Of a DNA stretch of 64,000 nt, positions 26,985-36,336 are shown piece by piece. Both the position numbers and the translations under genes were made by a program. How positions within the stretch are numbered: position 1 is the stretch's first letter; every line of letters starts with the position of its first letter. The DNA lies in the NCBI GenBank assembly GCA_964550025.1, contig CAZJYI010000035.1, forward strand, positions 1 through 64,000, in the 5' to 3' direction. A model generated the notes under the pieces. That model saw only the letters and a list, made by a program, of their open reading frames with translations, was not told where the DNA came from and made no database searches. The stretch comes from CAZJYI01 sp964550025 (lineage in GTDB: Bacteria > Verrucomicrobiota > Kiritimatiellia > UBA8416 > CAYOBW01).

Positions 26985-27210
26985 CGGAGATACCGTCATG
27001 ATGAGCGTGAGTGGAGGCCCGAACACGACTGTAACGCTGCAGTTCACCGATGACCTCCTGCCTCCGCAGGTGTGGCGAACCCTGCAGTCGGGCAACACTG
27101 ACGGCAACGGGCTTCTCTCCGTCAGCGATGACACCTCCGCGGTCACATCGCGGTTCCACAGGACGGTGCTGGAGTGGGGGTACTGGAACATCTCCGAAAA
27201 GGGGTTGTGA
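26985..27210 (+). pseudogene. C-terminal fragment of a secreted protein
   Basis: A plus-strand frame ending at TGA 27210 encodes VTLQFTDDLLPPQVWRTLQS, then NTDGNGLLSVSDDTSAVTSR and FHRTVLEWGYW. This resembles the small beta-rich end module of the other secreted proteins here (31.5, 60.3, 10.7 kb). No start or upstream domains are present, so it is a tail left from a lost gene. Confidence 0.5.
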
Positions 27211-27496
27211 GTGCGCACGCGGAAGTAGGACGGTGCTCCGCGCCGTCCGGGGAGGCAGCACGGAGGCAGAAATGGAGAGAGAAAGGAACGAAGTGCCGCA
27301 ACTCTCTCTCTTTTACCTCCTAGCCCTGCCACAAGGACGGCGCAAGAGCATCGTCCTACGGGGATGCCCGGACCTCATACTCTTCTCGGACGGCGCCCCG
27401 CTCAGGGCACGTCGATCGAACCCGAACCGGTCTTCAGTGGTCCGTGAGTGACGCGCCGGGTGTGTACCTATTTGAAGCTGAGAATCGTGCCCTGCG
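27211..27496. other. No gene seen
   Basis: Nothing recognisable in any frame. It separates the secreted-protein tail from the duplicated regulator/promoter segment. Confidence 0.5.
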
Positions 27497-27571
27497 TCAC
27501 GCTGACCGGCCCGTAGATGTGCGCTCATCCTGCCATTCCGCTGCAATCAGGACTGAGAGCTGCTTGTTCAT
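27497..27571 (-). pseudogene. N-terminal remnant of XylR-type regulator
   Basis: The minus strand starts MNKQLSVLIAAEWQDER, the same as the intact regulator at 37827-38972 except for one residue (MNKQLSVLIATEWQDER). After this it continues for only seven unrelated residues (TSTGRSA) to a TGA. The upstream sequence is also conserved with the 38.9-kb locus. This is a truncated copy of a regulator gene and cannot encode a functional protein. Confidence 0.85.
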
Positions 27572-27589
27572 GTGTCCTAGTGTACAATA

Positions 27590-27617
27590 AGTTACCCTGG
27601 ATGCGCAATTGGTTACT
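27590..27617. promoter_or_regulatory. 21-bp-spaced GTTAC direct repeat, copy 1
   Basis: AGTTACC (27590-27596) and GGTTACT (27611-27617) lie 21 bp apart, 20 bp upstream of the remnant regulator start. The same arrangement is kept at 38991-39018 although flanking bases have changed. That spacing is typical of AraC-family half-sites. The site may still control the genes downstream. Confidence 0.55.
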
Positions 27618-27727
27618 ATGCATGACTCGCGCGAGAAGCCTGGAAATGGGATACTTTAAAGCTCCCAAGGAAGTAGAGCCGTTGCGCAAATTGCGGGAGC
27701 CAGGGAACTGGTCGAGAAGAACTGGTG

Positions 27728-27820
27728 ATGACGAAGTACAGAACGTGCAAGGCGTCGGATATCTGCGGGGAGATCAGTGGCATCGTAAGAAGGAAGGTAG
27801 TCTGGATTATTGAGACATGA
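27728..27820 (+). pseudogene. Leader remnant of a LamG protein gene
   Basis: An ATG behind GAGAAGAACTGGTG encodes MTKYRTCKAS, matching MTKYGTCRAW at the start of the large LamG protein at 39127. After ten residues the match fades and the frame closes at TGA 27820. Together with the regulator remnant it shows that the whole divergent promoter region was duplicated. Confidence 0.7.
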
Positions 27821-27856
27821 CGGTGCGCCGTCGTGATTCGCTTAGGAGGTGGTGTG

Positions 27857-30800
27857 ATGTCTTTCATGTACGTGCGGTTTGGAGTGCTTCGCAGGCGGTT
27901 CGCGGCGACAGCCTTGATGATGTGCCTGGTCGTGGCCGGCATGGCCGACACCCTTACCTTGCAGCAGGGGCAGGACGGGTATATCGGGTGTACGGACAGT
28001 TACATCTGCTCGGGTGGGTATAGCTGGAACAGAACCGTCAACTTCGGCGGAAGCGATACGCTGCTTGTGCAGTCCGAGCAATACCAGAGCGGGTGAGGCT
28101 TTTGCTTCAGGATTGCGCGTGGCGCAATCCGCTTTAACACATCACTGATTCCCGCCGGCAGCACGGTCAGCAATGCCGTCCTCCGGCTGTACGTCAGCAG
28201 CAAGGACATTGAATCCCTCGTGCAGGATATTCAGTTCCGTCCGTTGACCGCTGCCTGGACGGAAGGACTTGTGACTTGGGACAAGCGCACGATTGCAGAC
28301 AATTGGTCGATTCCGGGCGGGGATTTCGGTGCGTCGGTCGCCAGTATTCCTTTTGCAAATCTGACCGTTGGAGAATGGATTGAGGTCGGCATTCCAGCAT
28401 CGGTCGTACAGGCATGGATAGACGATCCGTCCAGCAATTACGGCTTGATGGTGAGGCCGGAACTTGACGGATCGCCTCCGTCTTACCTGACACATACGAT
28501 TGCCGGATTTGCCTCGTCCGAGAACGCTGCCGTTGGCAACCGGCCGGAGCTCGTCATTGACTACGCCGGTTCGGGCAACCTGAACCCGCAGGTCAGTCTG
28601 ACGATGGACGACACAACGGTTGTCCCCGGTGCGCCGGTTCAACTGGCGGCGATCGCCGCTGATGTCGACGGTTCGGTGACCAACGTCGAGTTCTATGTGG
28701 ATGGCGGCCGGGTAGGCTCGGACAGCTCGGATCCGTATCAAGCAACAACGGTTTTTGGGCAGGGTTCATATGTTGTCACGGCGATCGCGTATGATGACGA
28801 CGGCGGTTCCGCGGTTTCCGACCCGGTTGTTGTTACCGCTTTGCATGTCTTGTACGAAGCCCTCATGGATGACGATCCCGGCTGGACTTTTTCCGGCGGC
28901 CAGTGGGCTTACGGTCAGCCCACCGGGGCTTCCTGTCCGGCAGGCTCTCCTGATCCGTCGAGCGGGTACACAGGAAACCGTGTCGTTGGATACAACCTGG
29001 ACGGTCCGTACGAGCACCCCCTGTCCGCCAGATACGCCATGACACCGTCGTTCAATTGTACGGGATTTACAAACGTGCATCTTACCTGTCGGATATGGCT
29101 GGGCGTGCGCTTCAACTTCTATACGTGGGCAAAGGTCCAAGTGTCCACCAATGGGAGCACGTGGACGGATGTATGGGTGAATTCCTCGTTTGCGGCGCGT
29201 AACGGCGGAAGCTGGGAGCACTGGGATCTCGATATCTCATCGCTGGCCGATGGTCAGCCCACGGTCTACGTCCGATGGCAAATGGGGCCGACGGATAACT
29301 GGTATTGGGCGTATTCCGGCTGGAACATAGACGATGTGCGGGTCGTAGGGGAGACCCCGCTGCCGTCTCTGGGTGTCGATCTTGACGATGCCTCCATCAG
29401 CGAGAATGCCGGCTCTACCTCCGGCACGGTGACGCGTTTGGAGAGTCACGGAGACCTGGTTGTCACGCTGTGGAGTGACGATGTGACCGAGGCGGTTGTC
29501 ACGAATGTGACGATTCCGGACGGTCAGCGTTCTACGCGTTTTGTGGTGACGGGCGTTCCGGACGGTCTCCGGGACGATGATCAGAGGGTTGCCATTACGG
29601 CATCGGCTGACGGGTATACGCCAGGGCAGGCTATACTGACGATATCGAATGTCGATACAGGTTCTCTGTCCGTCATCATTGAGGCGGCCTCGATTTCGGA
29701 ACAGGGCGGATGGAGTACCGCGACGGTGAGCCGCGCCAACTGCGATACCCGGGAGAGCCTTCGCGTCACGCTTTCCAGCGATAGGCCCGATGAGGCGACG
29801 GTGACCGGCGCCGTGGAAATTGCCGTGGGTGAGGCATCCGTAGGATTTGTCGTTACGGCGGTAGATGATGCGGTCATGGATGGATCTCAGATTGTGACGG
29901 TCACGGCGTCCGCGGTCGATTGCACGGATGGGCGCGACACAATAGAGATTGCGGATGACGACGAGCCGCACCTGCTGTTGGGAATAGACGAGACAGCCAT
30001 CAGTGAGGACGGCGGGTCCAGCCGCGCTACGGTGACGAGATATCACAGCACAGGCGCTCTCACGGTCCACCTGTTGAGTGACGACCCAACCGAGGCGACC
30101 GTGCCGTCGAGTGTGGTCATATCGAACGGCCGGGACAGCGCCGTCTTTACGGTAACCGCCGTTGATGATGCGCTCGACGACGGACGGCAGACCGCCACGA
30201 TCACCGCCACGGCTGTTGATCACCTATCGGCACAGGACACCCTCACGGTTCTCGACGATGAGTTCCTCGGTAAGAAGATGAAGGTGACCTTCAGCGGCTA
30301 TGATAAGAGCGAAACGCTGACGAACTTCCCCGCGCTGGTTAAGCTCGGTGAAGCGCTGGAAGGCTTCTTGTATAGCGACTTCGCGTCAACGAACGGTTGG
30401 GACCTGCGGTTTACCGATGAGGCTGAAGACGCCCCGCTGAATCACGAGATTGAGGTATGGAATGTTAATGGCACGTCATACGTCTGGGTGCAGGTGCCCG
30501 AGTTGAGGAACGGAACGTCCATTTGGGCCTCCTGGGGTGATACTGAGCTTGCCGGCACTCAGGCTGCATATGCGACTAACGGTGCAACCTGGAGTGCAGA
30601 CTATGCCGGTGTATGGCATATGACAGAAACCGACGCACAAGACTCTACCGCTTACGGTAATCACGGAACAGCAGGCGGTCCGAACGGCGTGGGTCTTGTA
30701 GGCGGTTACATTGGAAACGGCTGCGAGTTCTATGGAGAGACAACCGCCGGCGCTCAGAGTTATATATCCATCCCCGGCAATGGTTCCCTCAAGATGGGAT

Positions 30801-31693
30801 CTGACTTCACGTTCAGTGCGTGGGTGAAATGGGGGCGGTCGGGGCTCGAGGGATGGGGCAGGGTGGTTGACAAGAAGACAGCCTGGAACGGTCCGAATGG
30901 TTGGCATGTTACGAGGGAAAACACCCATGCGACCAAACTGGAGCTGCGAGCTTCTGGTGGTTCCGCTTATGAGCCAACCGGCGTGGCCACATGGGCAGAT
31001 CAGCAATGGGTCAAGCTGGATGTGATCTACAACGGTACTACGGTCTCTGTTTACAGAGATGGCCGTTTGCATGGTAGCGGCTCGATCGGTGCAGTATCAG
31101 ATGCAGATGACGCTTTGGTTCTTGGCAACAATGCTGGGCTGGATGAGTGGAACTGGGACGGGCTGATCGATGAAGCGCGCTGTTCAGAGGCGCTCCGCTC
31201 TCCGGACTGGATCTGGGCCGGCTACTCGAACCAGGTGGCCGGCTCGACGTTCTGCACGTACGGCGCTGTCGAAAGCGGCGGGGAATCCGTGCCGGTCACG
31301 ACGTACGGCACGCCGCATAGCTGGCTGGCAGCGCACGGGATCACGAACAACTATCAAGCGGCGGATATTGCCGATCTGGACGGTGACGGCGCTCTGACCT
31401 GGCAGGAGTACCTGGCAGGCACCGATCCGATGGACGGTTCTTCGGTATTCAGGGTATTTGAGACCCACTTCCAGAACGGTTCGAATGGAGTATCCTGGTA
31501 TGGAACGACCAACAGCGGGGTGATGACGGGCTTCATCATCTACCGTACAACCAACCTGCTCGATCCGGCATGGTTGCCGGTGGGGACGAACACGAGGAGC
31601 GCTACGGGTACGAATATCTGGTGGGACAACAGTCAGCCGGCCGGAATGCCCCTCTTCTACAGGCCGGCGCTACAGAAGCGCGATGGTCGGTGA
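27857..31693 (+). CDS. Secreted CBM96-like/Calx-beta/DUF2341/LamG protein with an in-frame TGA
   Basis: The start has a perfect AGGAGGT six bases upstream. Residues 1-38 are a signal peptide. A DNRLRE/CBM96-like domain begins (LQQGQDGYIGCTDSYICSGG) and is interrupted by TGA at 28094-28096, but the same frame resumes with AIRFNTSLIPAGSTVSNAVL. Then come a bacterial Ig-like domain (about 236-320), a beta-sandwich (about 330-490), three Calx-beta repeats (about 502-808), DUF2341 (about 808-900) and LamG (about 960-1110). A calcium motif (LDGDGALTWQEY) and the common end module close the protein. If the TGA stops translation only 79 residues are made, unless an internal start is used. It heads an operon with GH95, esterase and sulfatase, so glycan binding is the likely job. 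Confidence 0.75.
28110..28130 (+). other. Perfect 9-bp hairpin just after the in-frame TGA
   Basis: GGATTGCGC (28110-28118) and GCGCAATCC (28122-28130) pair perfectly around the loop GTG. The loop begins 22 bases after the TGA at 28094-28096. It may be a recoding signal, or the trace of a templated inverted insertion that created the stop. Confidence 0.6.
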
Positions 31694-31711
31694 GGATTCT
31701 GACGTTCACAC

Positions 31712-34069
31712 ATGATCTTGAAACCACGGCATAGCACGATGTCAGTCTGTCTTCTGGCGGCATGGGCTGTTCTCCCTCGTGCCGGGCTGGCCCGCACGCT
31801 CCGGTATACGAAACCGGCGGACGAGTCCGCCCGAAGTGAGAGCGTCGACAAGGCCACAACCGGCAGGAAGCTCTCCCGAGAAGCGTTGCCCCTGGGCAAC
31901 GGACGGCTGGGGTGCATGCCCTACGGGGGCACCGACCACGAGTTTATCGAGTTCAATGAAGACTCGCTCTGGATTGGTGACGAGAAGGTCACGGGCGCTT
32001 ACCAGGCGTTCGGCAGTATCGAAGTGACATTCACAACCCCTCCGCGGGAGGTCCGCGAGTACCGGCGCGAGTTGGACATCGGGAAAGCCCTCCACACGAT
32101 CACGTATTGGGGAGACGGCGTGCGCTACCGCCGGGAGTATTTCGCCAGCCATCCCGCCGACGTCCTGGTTTTCCGTTTCACGGCGGACCGGAAGGGAGCC
32201 TACAGCGGCACGGTCCGATTGAGGGACGCTCACAAGGCCGGCATTACGGCGGCCGGGAACCGGATCACCAGCAAGGGTGACCTGGGCGGATACGTCTACA
32301 AGACGGACCGAAAGGTGACGGACAAGTACGAGCTCGTGCTCGACTACGAGGCGTGTGCGCAGGTTCTGCACGAAGGCGGGGATCTCCGGGCGGAGGGCGA
32401 TACGCTCGTCCTGGACGGGGTCAACAGTTTTACGGTCCTGCTTGCCGCCGGCACGGATTTCGTCCTGGACCGGAATCGGGGCTGGAAGGGCGAGCATCCC
32501 CATCGGCGTCTGGTCGCGCAGCTCGATCGGGCCGCCGGAACGCGTTACCAGCAGTTGGTGAAGGAGCATGTTGACGACTACCGGGAACTCCATGATCGAT
32601 TCGAACTGGATCTCGGGACCAGTCCGGCCGCCCTGGCCGCCCTTCCCACCGACGAGCGCAACGAGCTGTTCAAGACGGACGGCGTCAGCGACCCGGACTT
32701 CCAGGAACTCCTTTTCCAGTATGCCCGCTACCTGATCCTCAGTTGCTCAAGGCCGGGCGGTATGCCGGCCAACCTGCAGGGGTTGTGGAATGTCGTTAAC
32801 AACCCGAACTGGCATGGCGACTACCACACCGACGTGAACATCCAGATGAACTACTGGTTCGTGGACTCGGCGAACCTGCCCGAGTGCTTCGTGCCTTTCT
32901 CGGACTGGTTGCATGAGGTCCGTGAGGCCCGTCGCGCTGTCGCCCAGGAGGAGAGGCCGGGAACCCGGGGGTGGGATGTCCACGGTTCGATGGGATTGGT
33001 GGGGGGCGCGGCCTGGCACAAGATCCCGGGGTGTGCCTCATGGATGGCGCAGAACATCTGGGACCATTACGCCTTCACGCGCGACAAGGAGTATTTGCGC
33101 GACCGTGCGCTCCCGATTATCAGGGACATGTGCCACTACTGGCAGGACGTGATGATCGAGGAGGAAAACCCCTCGACAGGCTCAGGGCGGGGCGGCACGC
33201 TGGTAACTCCGCCCAGCAAGTCGCCCGAGTCGGGGCCGATCGTCCCGGGCGTGACCTTTTGCCAGTCCCTGGCGTGGGATGTCTTCAGCAACTTCATCGA
33301 AGGCGCGGAAGATCTTGGCGTGGAAGCCGAATGCCGTGAGGAGGCCGAGGACATGCGCGCCCGCCTGCTGGCTCCCGGCATCGGCGAGTTCGGTCAGTTG
33401 AAGGAGTGGCGGGACGATGACTACGAAAGGGAGCGCTGGCAGAAGCGCGGCAGACCCAACCGCCATATCTCCCACATGATCGGCGTCCATCCTGGCCGGC
33501 AGATCTCCCCACTGAAAACACCGGAACTGGCAGAAGCGGCCCGGGTGTCGATGAAGAAGCGCGCCAACGGCCACACGACCTGGAGCCGCGTGCAACGCTC
33601 GTTGGTGTGGGCGCGGCTGCACGAGGGCAACATCGCGTTCGACCACCTCAGCCAGGCGTTTGAGCGGTTCCTCCCTAACCTGTTGAGTCACATCGAGGCG
33701 CCCTGCTTCCAGATCGACGCCAACTTCGGATATGCCGCCGCCGTCTGCGAGATGCTGCTGCAGTCCCACATGGGCGAGCTGCATCTCCTGCCGGCCCTGC
33801 CCGACGCGTGGCCGACGGGCAGCGTGAAGGGACTGAAGGCACGGGGGGACTTCATCGTTGATCTCGAATGGGAGGAAGGCCAGTTGACCAGCGGGCGTGT
33901 TCTTTCCAAATCCGGCGGGAACCTTGTGGTTCGTGCCGAGACACCCTTCTCCATCCGGCAGGGCGATGAGGTGAGCCGATCCAAGCCGGATCAGGACTAC
34001 ACCCGGTATCACGTCGCCACGTTGCCAACAGTGCGGGGGGGCGAATCGCTGCTGTGCGTTGAACGCTGA
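31712..34069 (+). CDS. GH95 glycosidase (alpha-L-fucosidase/alpha-L-galactosidase family)
   Basis: The protein (785 aa) has a signal peptide, the GH95 N-terminal beta domain (REALPLGNGRLGCMPYGG, IEFNEDSLWIGDE), the helical barrel and C-terminal beta domain. Catalytic positions are present: Asp374-x-Asn376 (DYHTDVNIQMNYW), Glu565 (GQLKEW) and Asp669 (QIDANFGYAAAV). The first Asn of the classic Asn-x-Asn pair is Asp here, as in part of the family. GH95 enzymes invert and release terminal alpha-L-fucose or L-galactose. The stretch NPSTGSGRGG looks like an in-frame insertion of a dispersed repeat. The gene is 18 bp after the LamG protein gene and 17 bp before the esterase. Met1 is favoured because it keeps a basic n-region. 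Confidence 0.9.
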   Translation: MILKPRHSTMSVCLLAAWAVLPRAGLARTLRYTKPADESARSESVDKATTGRKLSREALPLGNGRLGCMPYGGTDHEFIEFNEDSLWIGDEKVTGAYQAFGSIEVTFTTPPREVREYRRELDIGKALHTITYWGDGVRYRREYFASHPADVLVFRFTADRKGAYSGTVRLRDAHKAGITAAGNRITSKGDLGGYVYKTDRKVTDKYELVLDYEACAQVLHEGGDLRAEGDTLVLDGVNSFTVLLAAGTDFVLDRNRGWKGEHPHRRLVAQLDRAAGTRYQQLVKEHVDDYRELHDRFELDLGTSPAALAALPTDERNELFKTDGVSDPDFQELLFQYARYLILSCSRPGGMPANLQGLWNVVNNPNWHGDYHTDVNIQMNYWFVDSANLPECFVPFSDWLHEVREARRAVAQEERPGTRGWDVHGSMGLVGGAAWHKIPGCASWMAQNIWDHYAFTRDKEYLRDRALPIIRDMCHYWQDVMIEEENPSTGSGRGGTLVTPPSKSPESGPIVPGVTFCQSLAWDVFSNFIEGAEDLGVEAECREEAEDMRARLLAPGIGEFGQLKEWRDDDYERERWQKRGRPNRHISHMIGVHPGRQISPLKTPELAEAARVSMKKRANGHTTWSRVQRSLVWARLHEGNIAFDHLSQAFERFLPNLLSHIEAPCFQIDANFGYAAAVCEMLLQSHMGELHLLPALPDAWPTGSVKGLKARGDFIVDLEWEEGQLTSGRVLSKSGGNLVVRAETPFSIRQGDEVSRSKPDQDYTRYHVATLPTVRGGESLLCVER
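33170..33191. repeat. Dispersed-type repeat inside GH95 gene
   Basis: CCTCGACAGGCTCAGGGCGG inside the coding sequence matches a short repeat seen scattered in many bacterial genomes. In frame it encodes PSTGSGRGG between two segments that join directly in other GH95 proteins. No second copy was noticed in this window. Confidence 0.45.
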
Positions 34070-34086
34070 AAACCTTGAGGTTAGCT

Positions 34087-36270
34087 ATGAAGAAGACAAC
34101 GAACATGGGTATCGTGGGAGTACTCTCGGGTTTTGTGGTTTTGGGTGTCATGGCGAGGGCCGAGGGGGAGTGGGATGTCCCCGCAGACAAGTCGAAGTTT
34201 CACATCTTCATCTTTGCCGGACAATCCAACATGGCTGGTGGCTTCAACGGCAGCCACCTGTACGATGACGAAGGCAACTATGATCCGCTGACCAAGCCTG
34301 TTCCGCGCGTGCTGCAGTACAAACGCGGAGGCTGGGTGCCGGCAGCACACCCCACCACCAAACACGTCAAAACAAGTTTCTCGATACCCCTGCCATTTGC
34401 ACAGAAGTACCTCGAGGAAATCAATGATCCCGATGTGCGGGTCGGTATCTTTGTCACGGCCTTTGGCGGAAAAGCGATCAACTTCTTCGTGAAGGGTGGC
34501 ACCATGCACCCCGCCGGGACGGCTCAACTCCCTGAGCACGGGACAGTCAAGGGCTTCATCTGGCATCAGGGCGAATCGGACAACCGACTGGAAGAGCGCG
34601 AAGCCTATGCCCAGAAACTGCACGGCCTGGTTCGGGACGTGCGCGGGTATGTGGGCGATCCGAACCTGCCGTTTGTGACCGGCGCGTTCAATCCCATGTG
34701 GTCGTTCTCCAATCCCTATAGCATTCCCCCTGGGCCGCCGGCCGATCCGGAAGCCAGGGATCTTCGTGGTTCCTATGAGGCGCAAATCACGACGGGCAAT
34801 GTCCTGGCTCATATTGACGTGCTCAACAAGGCGGCGCATGTTCACTCTACAGGTGCCAGCCACCTGGTGGGGCACAAGCGGAAGCTGGTCGATGAGAACG
34901 GCAAGCTGACCGGAGAAATCCAGGGAATCAGGACCGACAACACGCACTTCAATCGTTCAGGCTACACAACCCTGGCGCATCGCTACGCGGAGCTGATACT
35001 CGACCGTCCTGCTTTCAAAGCTGATCCCGTGATGATCGTCGCGGTTCCCGGCCGGCCGTTCACCTTCGATTTGAACAGGGCGGCCTGTGACATCTCCAAG
35101 AACAAACTCAGCTTCGCTGCGGAGGACCTTCCAGAGTGGCTGAAACTGAACCGTGATGGAGTTCTCACCGGCGCCGCGCCGTCGGAGGGCGAAACCGTGT
35201 TTCTCATTACGGTTACGGACAGGGGCGGTCATGTGAACCGCAGCAACTTCCGTGTTGTTGCCGGGCCGGCTGGTGCGCCCACCTTTAAGTCCGATGCCTA
35301 TTCACGCAAGGCCGCCGTTCCCTGTCAGCCGTACGAAGAGCGCGTATACTACCACTTCCGAAAACCGGAGTCTTCTGACTTGTTCGAACCGAACAATGAG
35401 ACGGTGGTGTTTTCAAAGGTAGACGGCCCCGACTGGATTCGGGTGCATGCAGACGGCACGTTCTCAGGTACACCGACCGCGATCGACGCCGGGCAGACGC
35501 AAAGCCTGACCGTCAAGGCTGCCGATGTCGATGGTGAGGACACGGCGATCTACACCATCCCCGTGCTCGAGAAGGGGTATGTCTGGCATGACAGCTTCAA
35601 ATACCAGCCCGGCGTTCCGTGGGTCGCCGTGGGAGACAGGTTGAGCTTCGACAAGAGCATGCCCAGGGATACCTGGTATGTTCGGACCGGGCACTTCCCA
35701 TTCACCTACACCACCCCCTACTCCTGCTATGATGTGGCGGGTGTTCTCGGCGCGAACGCATACAAGTTCGGAAGAGGGACTCTGCGCGGCATGGCCTTCG
35801 TCCTCGACGGCAGACGCTTTGGCGGGAAGGCCGGGAGAGTCCGATTCTCCATTGATCTGTCTGACGTTGTCAAACCGGAACCGACAGGCCGGGCCAGAAA
35901 CATCCGGAACAGACGCGCCAAGAAGAGGGAGCAAATGAAAGCCGCCGGTCTCATCGAGGAAGGGAAGAGGCACTTCTTTGTTTCCCTGTACCGGTGCGTG
36001 CTGGGCGACGCGGATGGAGACGCGGTTGAGGTCGTGCTGGGGGACGACAAACTGCGCGGCAGGAACGCTGAAGTCAGCTCCAGCGGCGATGCGCAGCTCA
36101 CGCCGCTTATCGCCCGGGACTACAGGCCCTCGGATCAAGGCGTCCAGACGTTGGAGTTTGACTATGACGGCAAGGGCGACATCCTCCTGACGCTATCTGC
36201 AGTGAATGAGAAGCAGGACGCCGGGGGAAGCAGGAACTTCAGGAATCTGAGTTTTCGGTTGATTGAGTGA
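34087..36270 (+). CDS. Secreted SGNH/SASA-type carbohydrate esterase
   Basis: The product (727 aa from the ATG at 34087, behind TTGAGG) has a signal peptide. A sialate O-acetylesterase-like (SASA, CE6-type) domain follows, with Ser47 in FIFAGQSNMAG, the oxyanion motif WHQGESD (159-165), and Asp284/His287 in TDNTHFN. After about residue 310 come two Ig-like/cadherin-like segments (LSFAAEDLPEWLKLNRDGVL; VDGPDWIRVHADGTFSG), then a 230-residue beta-rich C-terminal domain I cannot assign. Enzymes of this type remove acetyl groups from sugars. The operon with GH95 and a sulfatase suggests it deacetylates a substituted glycan before or during cleavage. The substrate is inferred only. Confidence 0.85.
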   Translation: MKKTTNMGIVGVLSGFVVLGVMARAEGEWDVPADKSKFHIFIFAGQSNMAGGFNGSHLYDDEGNYDPLTKPVPRVLQYKRGGWVPAAHPTTKHVKTSFSIPLPFAQKYLEEINDPDVRVGIFVTAFGGKAINFFVKGGTMHPAGTAQLPEHGTVKGFIWHQGESDNRLEEREAYAQKLHGLVRDVRGYVGDPNLPFVTGAFNPMWSFSNPYSIPPGPPADPEARDLRGSYEAQITTGNVLAHIDVLNKAAHVHSTGASHLVGHKRKLVDENGKLTGEIQGIRTDNTHFNRSGYTTLAHRYAELILDRPAFKADPVMIVAVPGRPFTFDLNRAACDISKNKLSFAAEDLPEWLKLNRDGVLTGAAPSEGETVFLITVTDRGGHVNRSNFRVVAGPAGAPTFKSDAYSRKAAVPCQPYEERVYYHFRKPESSDLFEPNNETVVFSKVDGPDWIRVHADGTFSGTPTAIDAGQTQSLTVKAADVDGEDTAIYTIPVLEKGYVWHDSFKYQPGVPWVAVGDRLSFDKSMPRDTWYVRTGHFPFTYTTPYSCYDVAGVLGANAYKFGRGTLRGMAFVLDGRRFGGKAGRVRFSIDLSDVVKPEPTGRARNIRNRRAKKREQMKAAGLIEEGKRHFFVSLYRCVLGDADGDAVEVVLGDDKLRGRNAEVSSSGDAQLTPLIARDYRPSDQGVQTLEFDYDGKGDILLTLSAVNEKQDAGGSRNFRNLSFRLIE

Positions 36271-36336
36271 GAGGACTGGTTGGGGCAAACGCTACTGCGA
36301 ATCGCATGAGAAACTGGTCAGTGGAGACCTTCTGCA

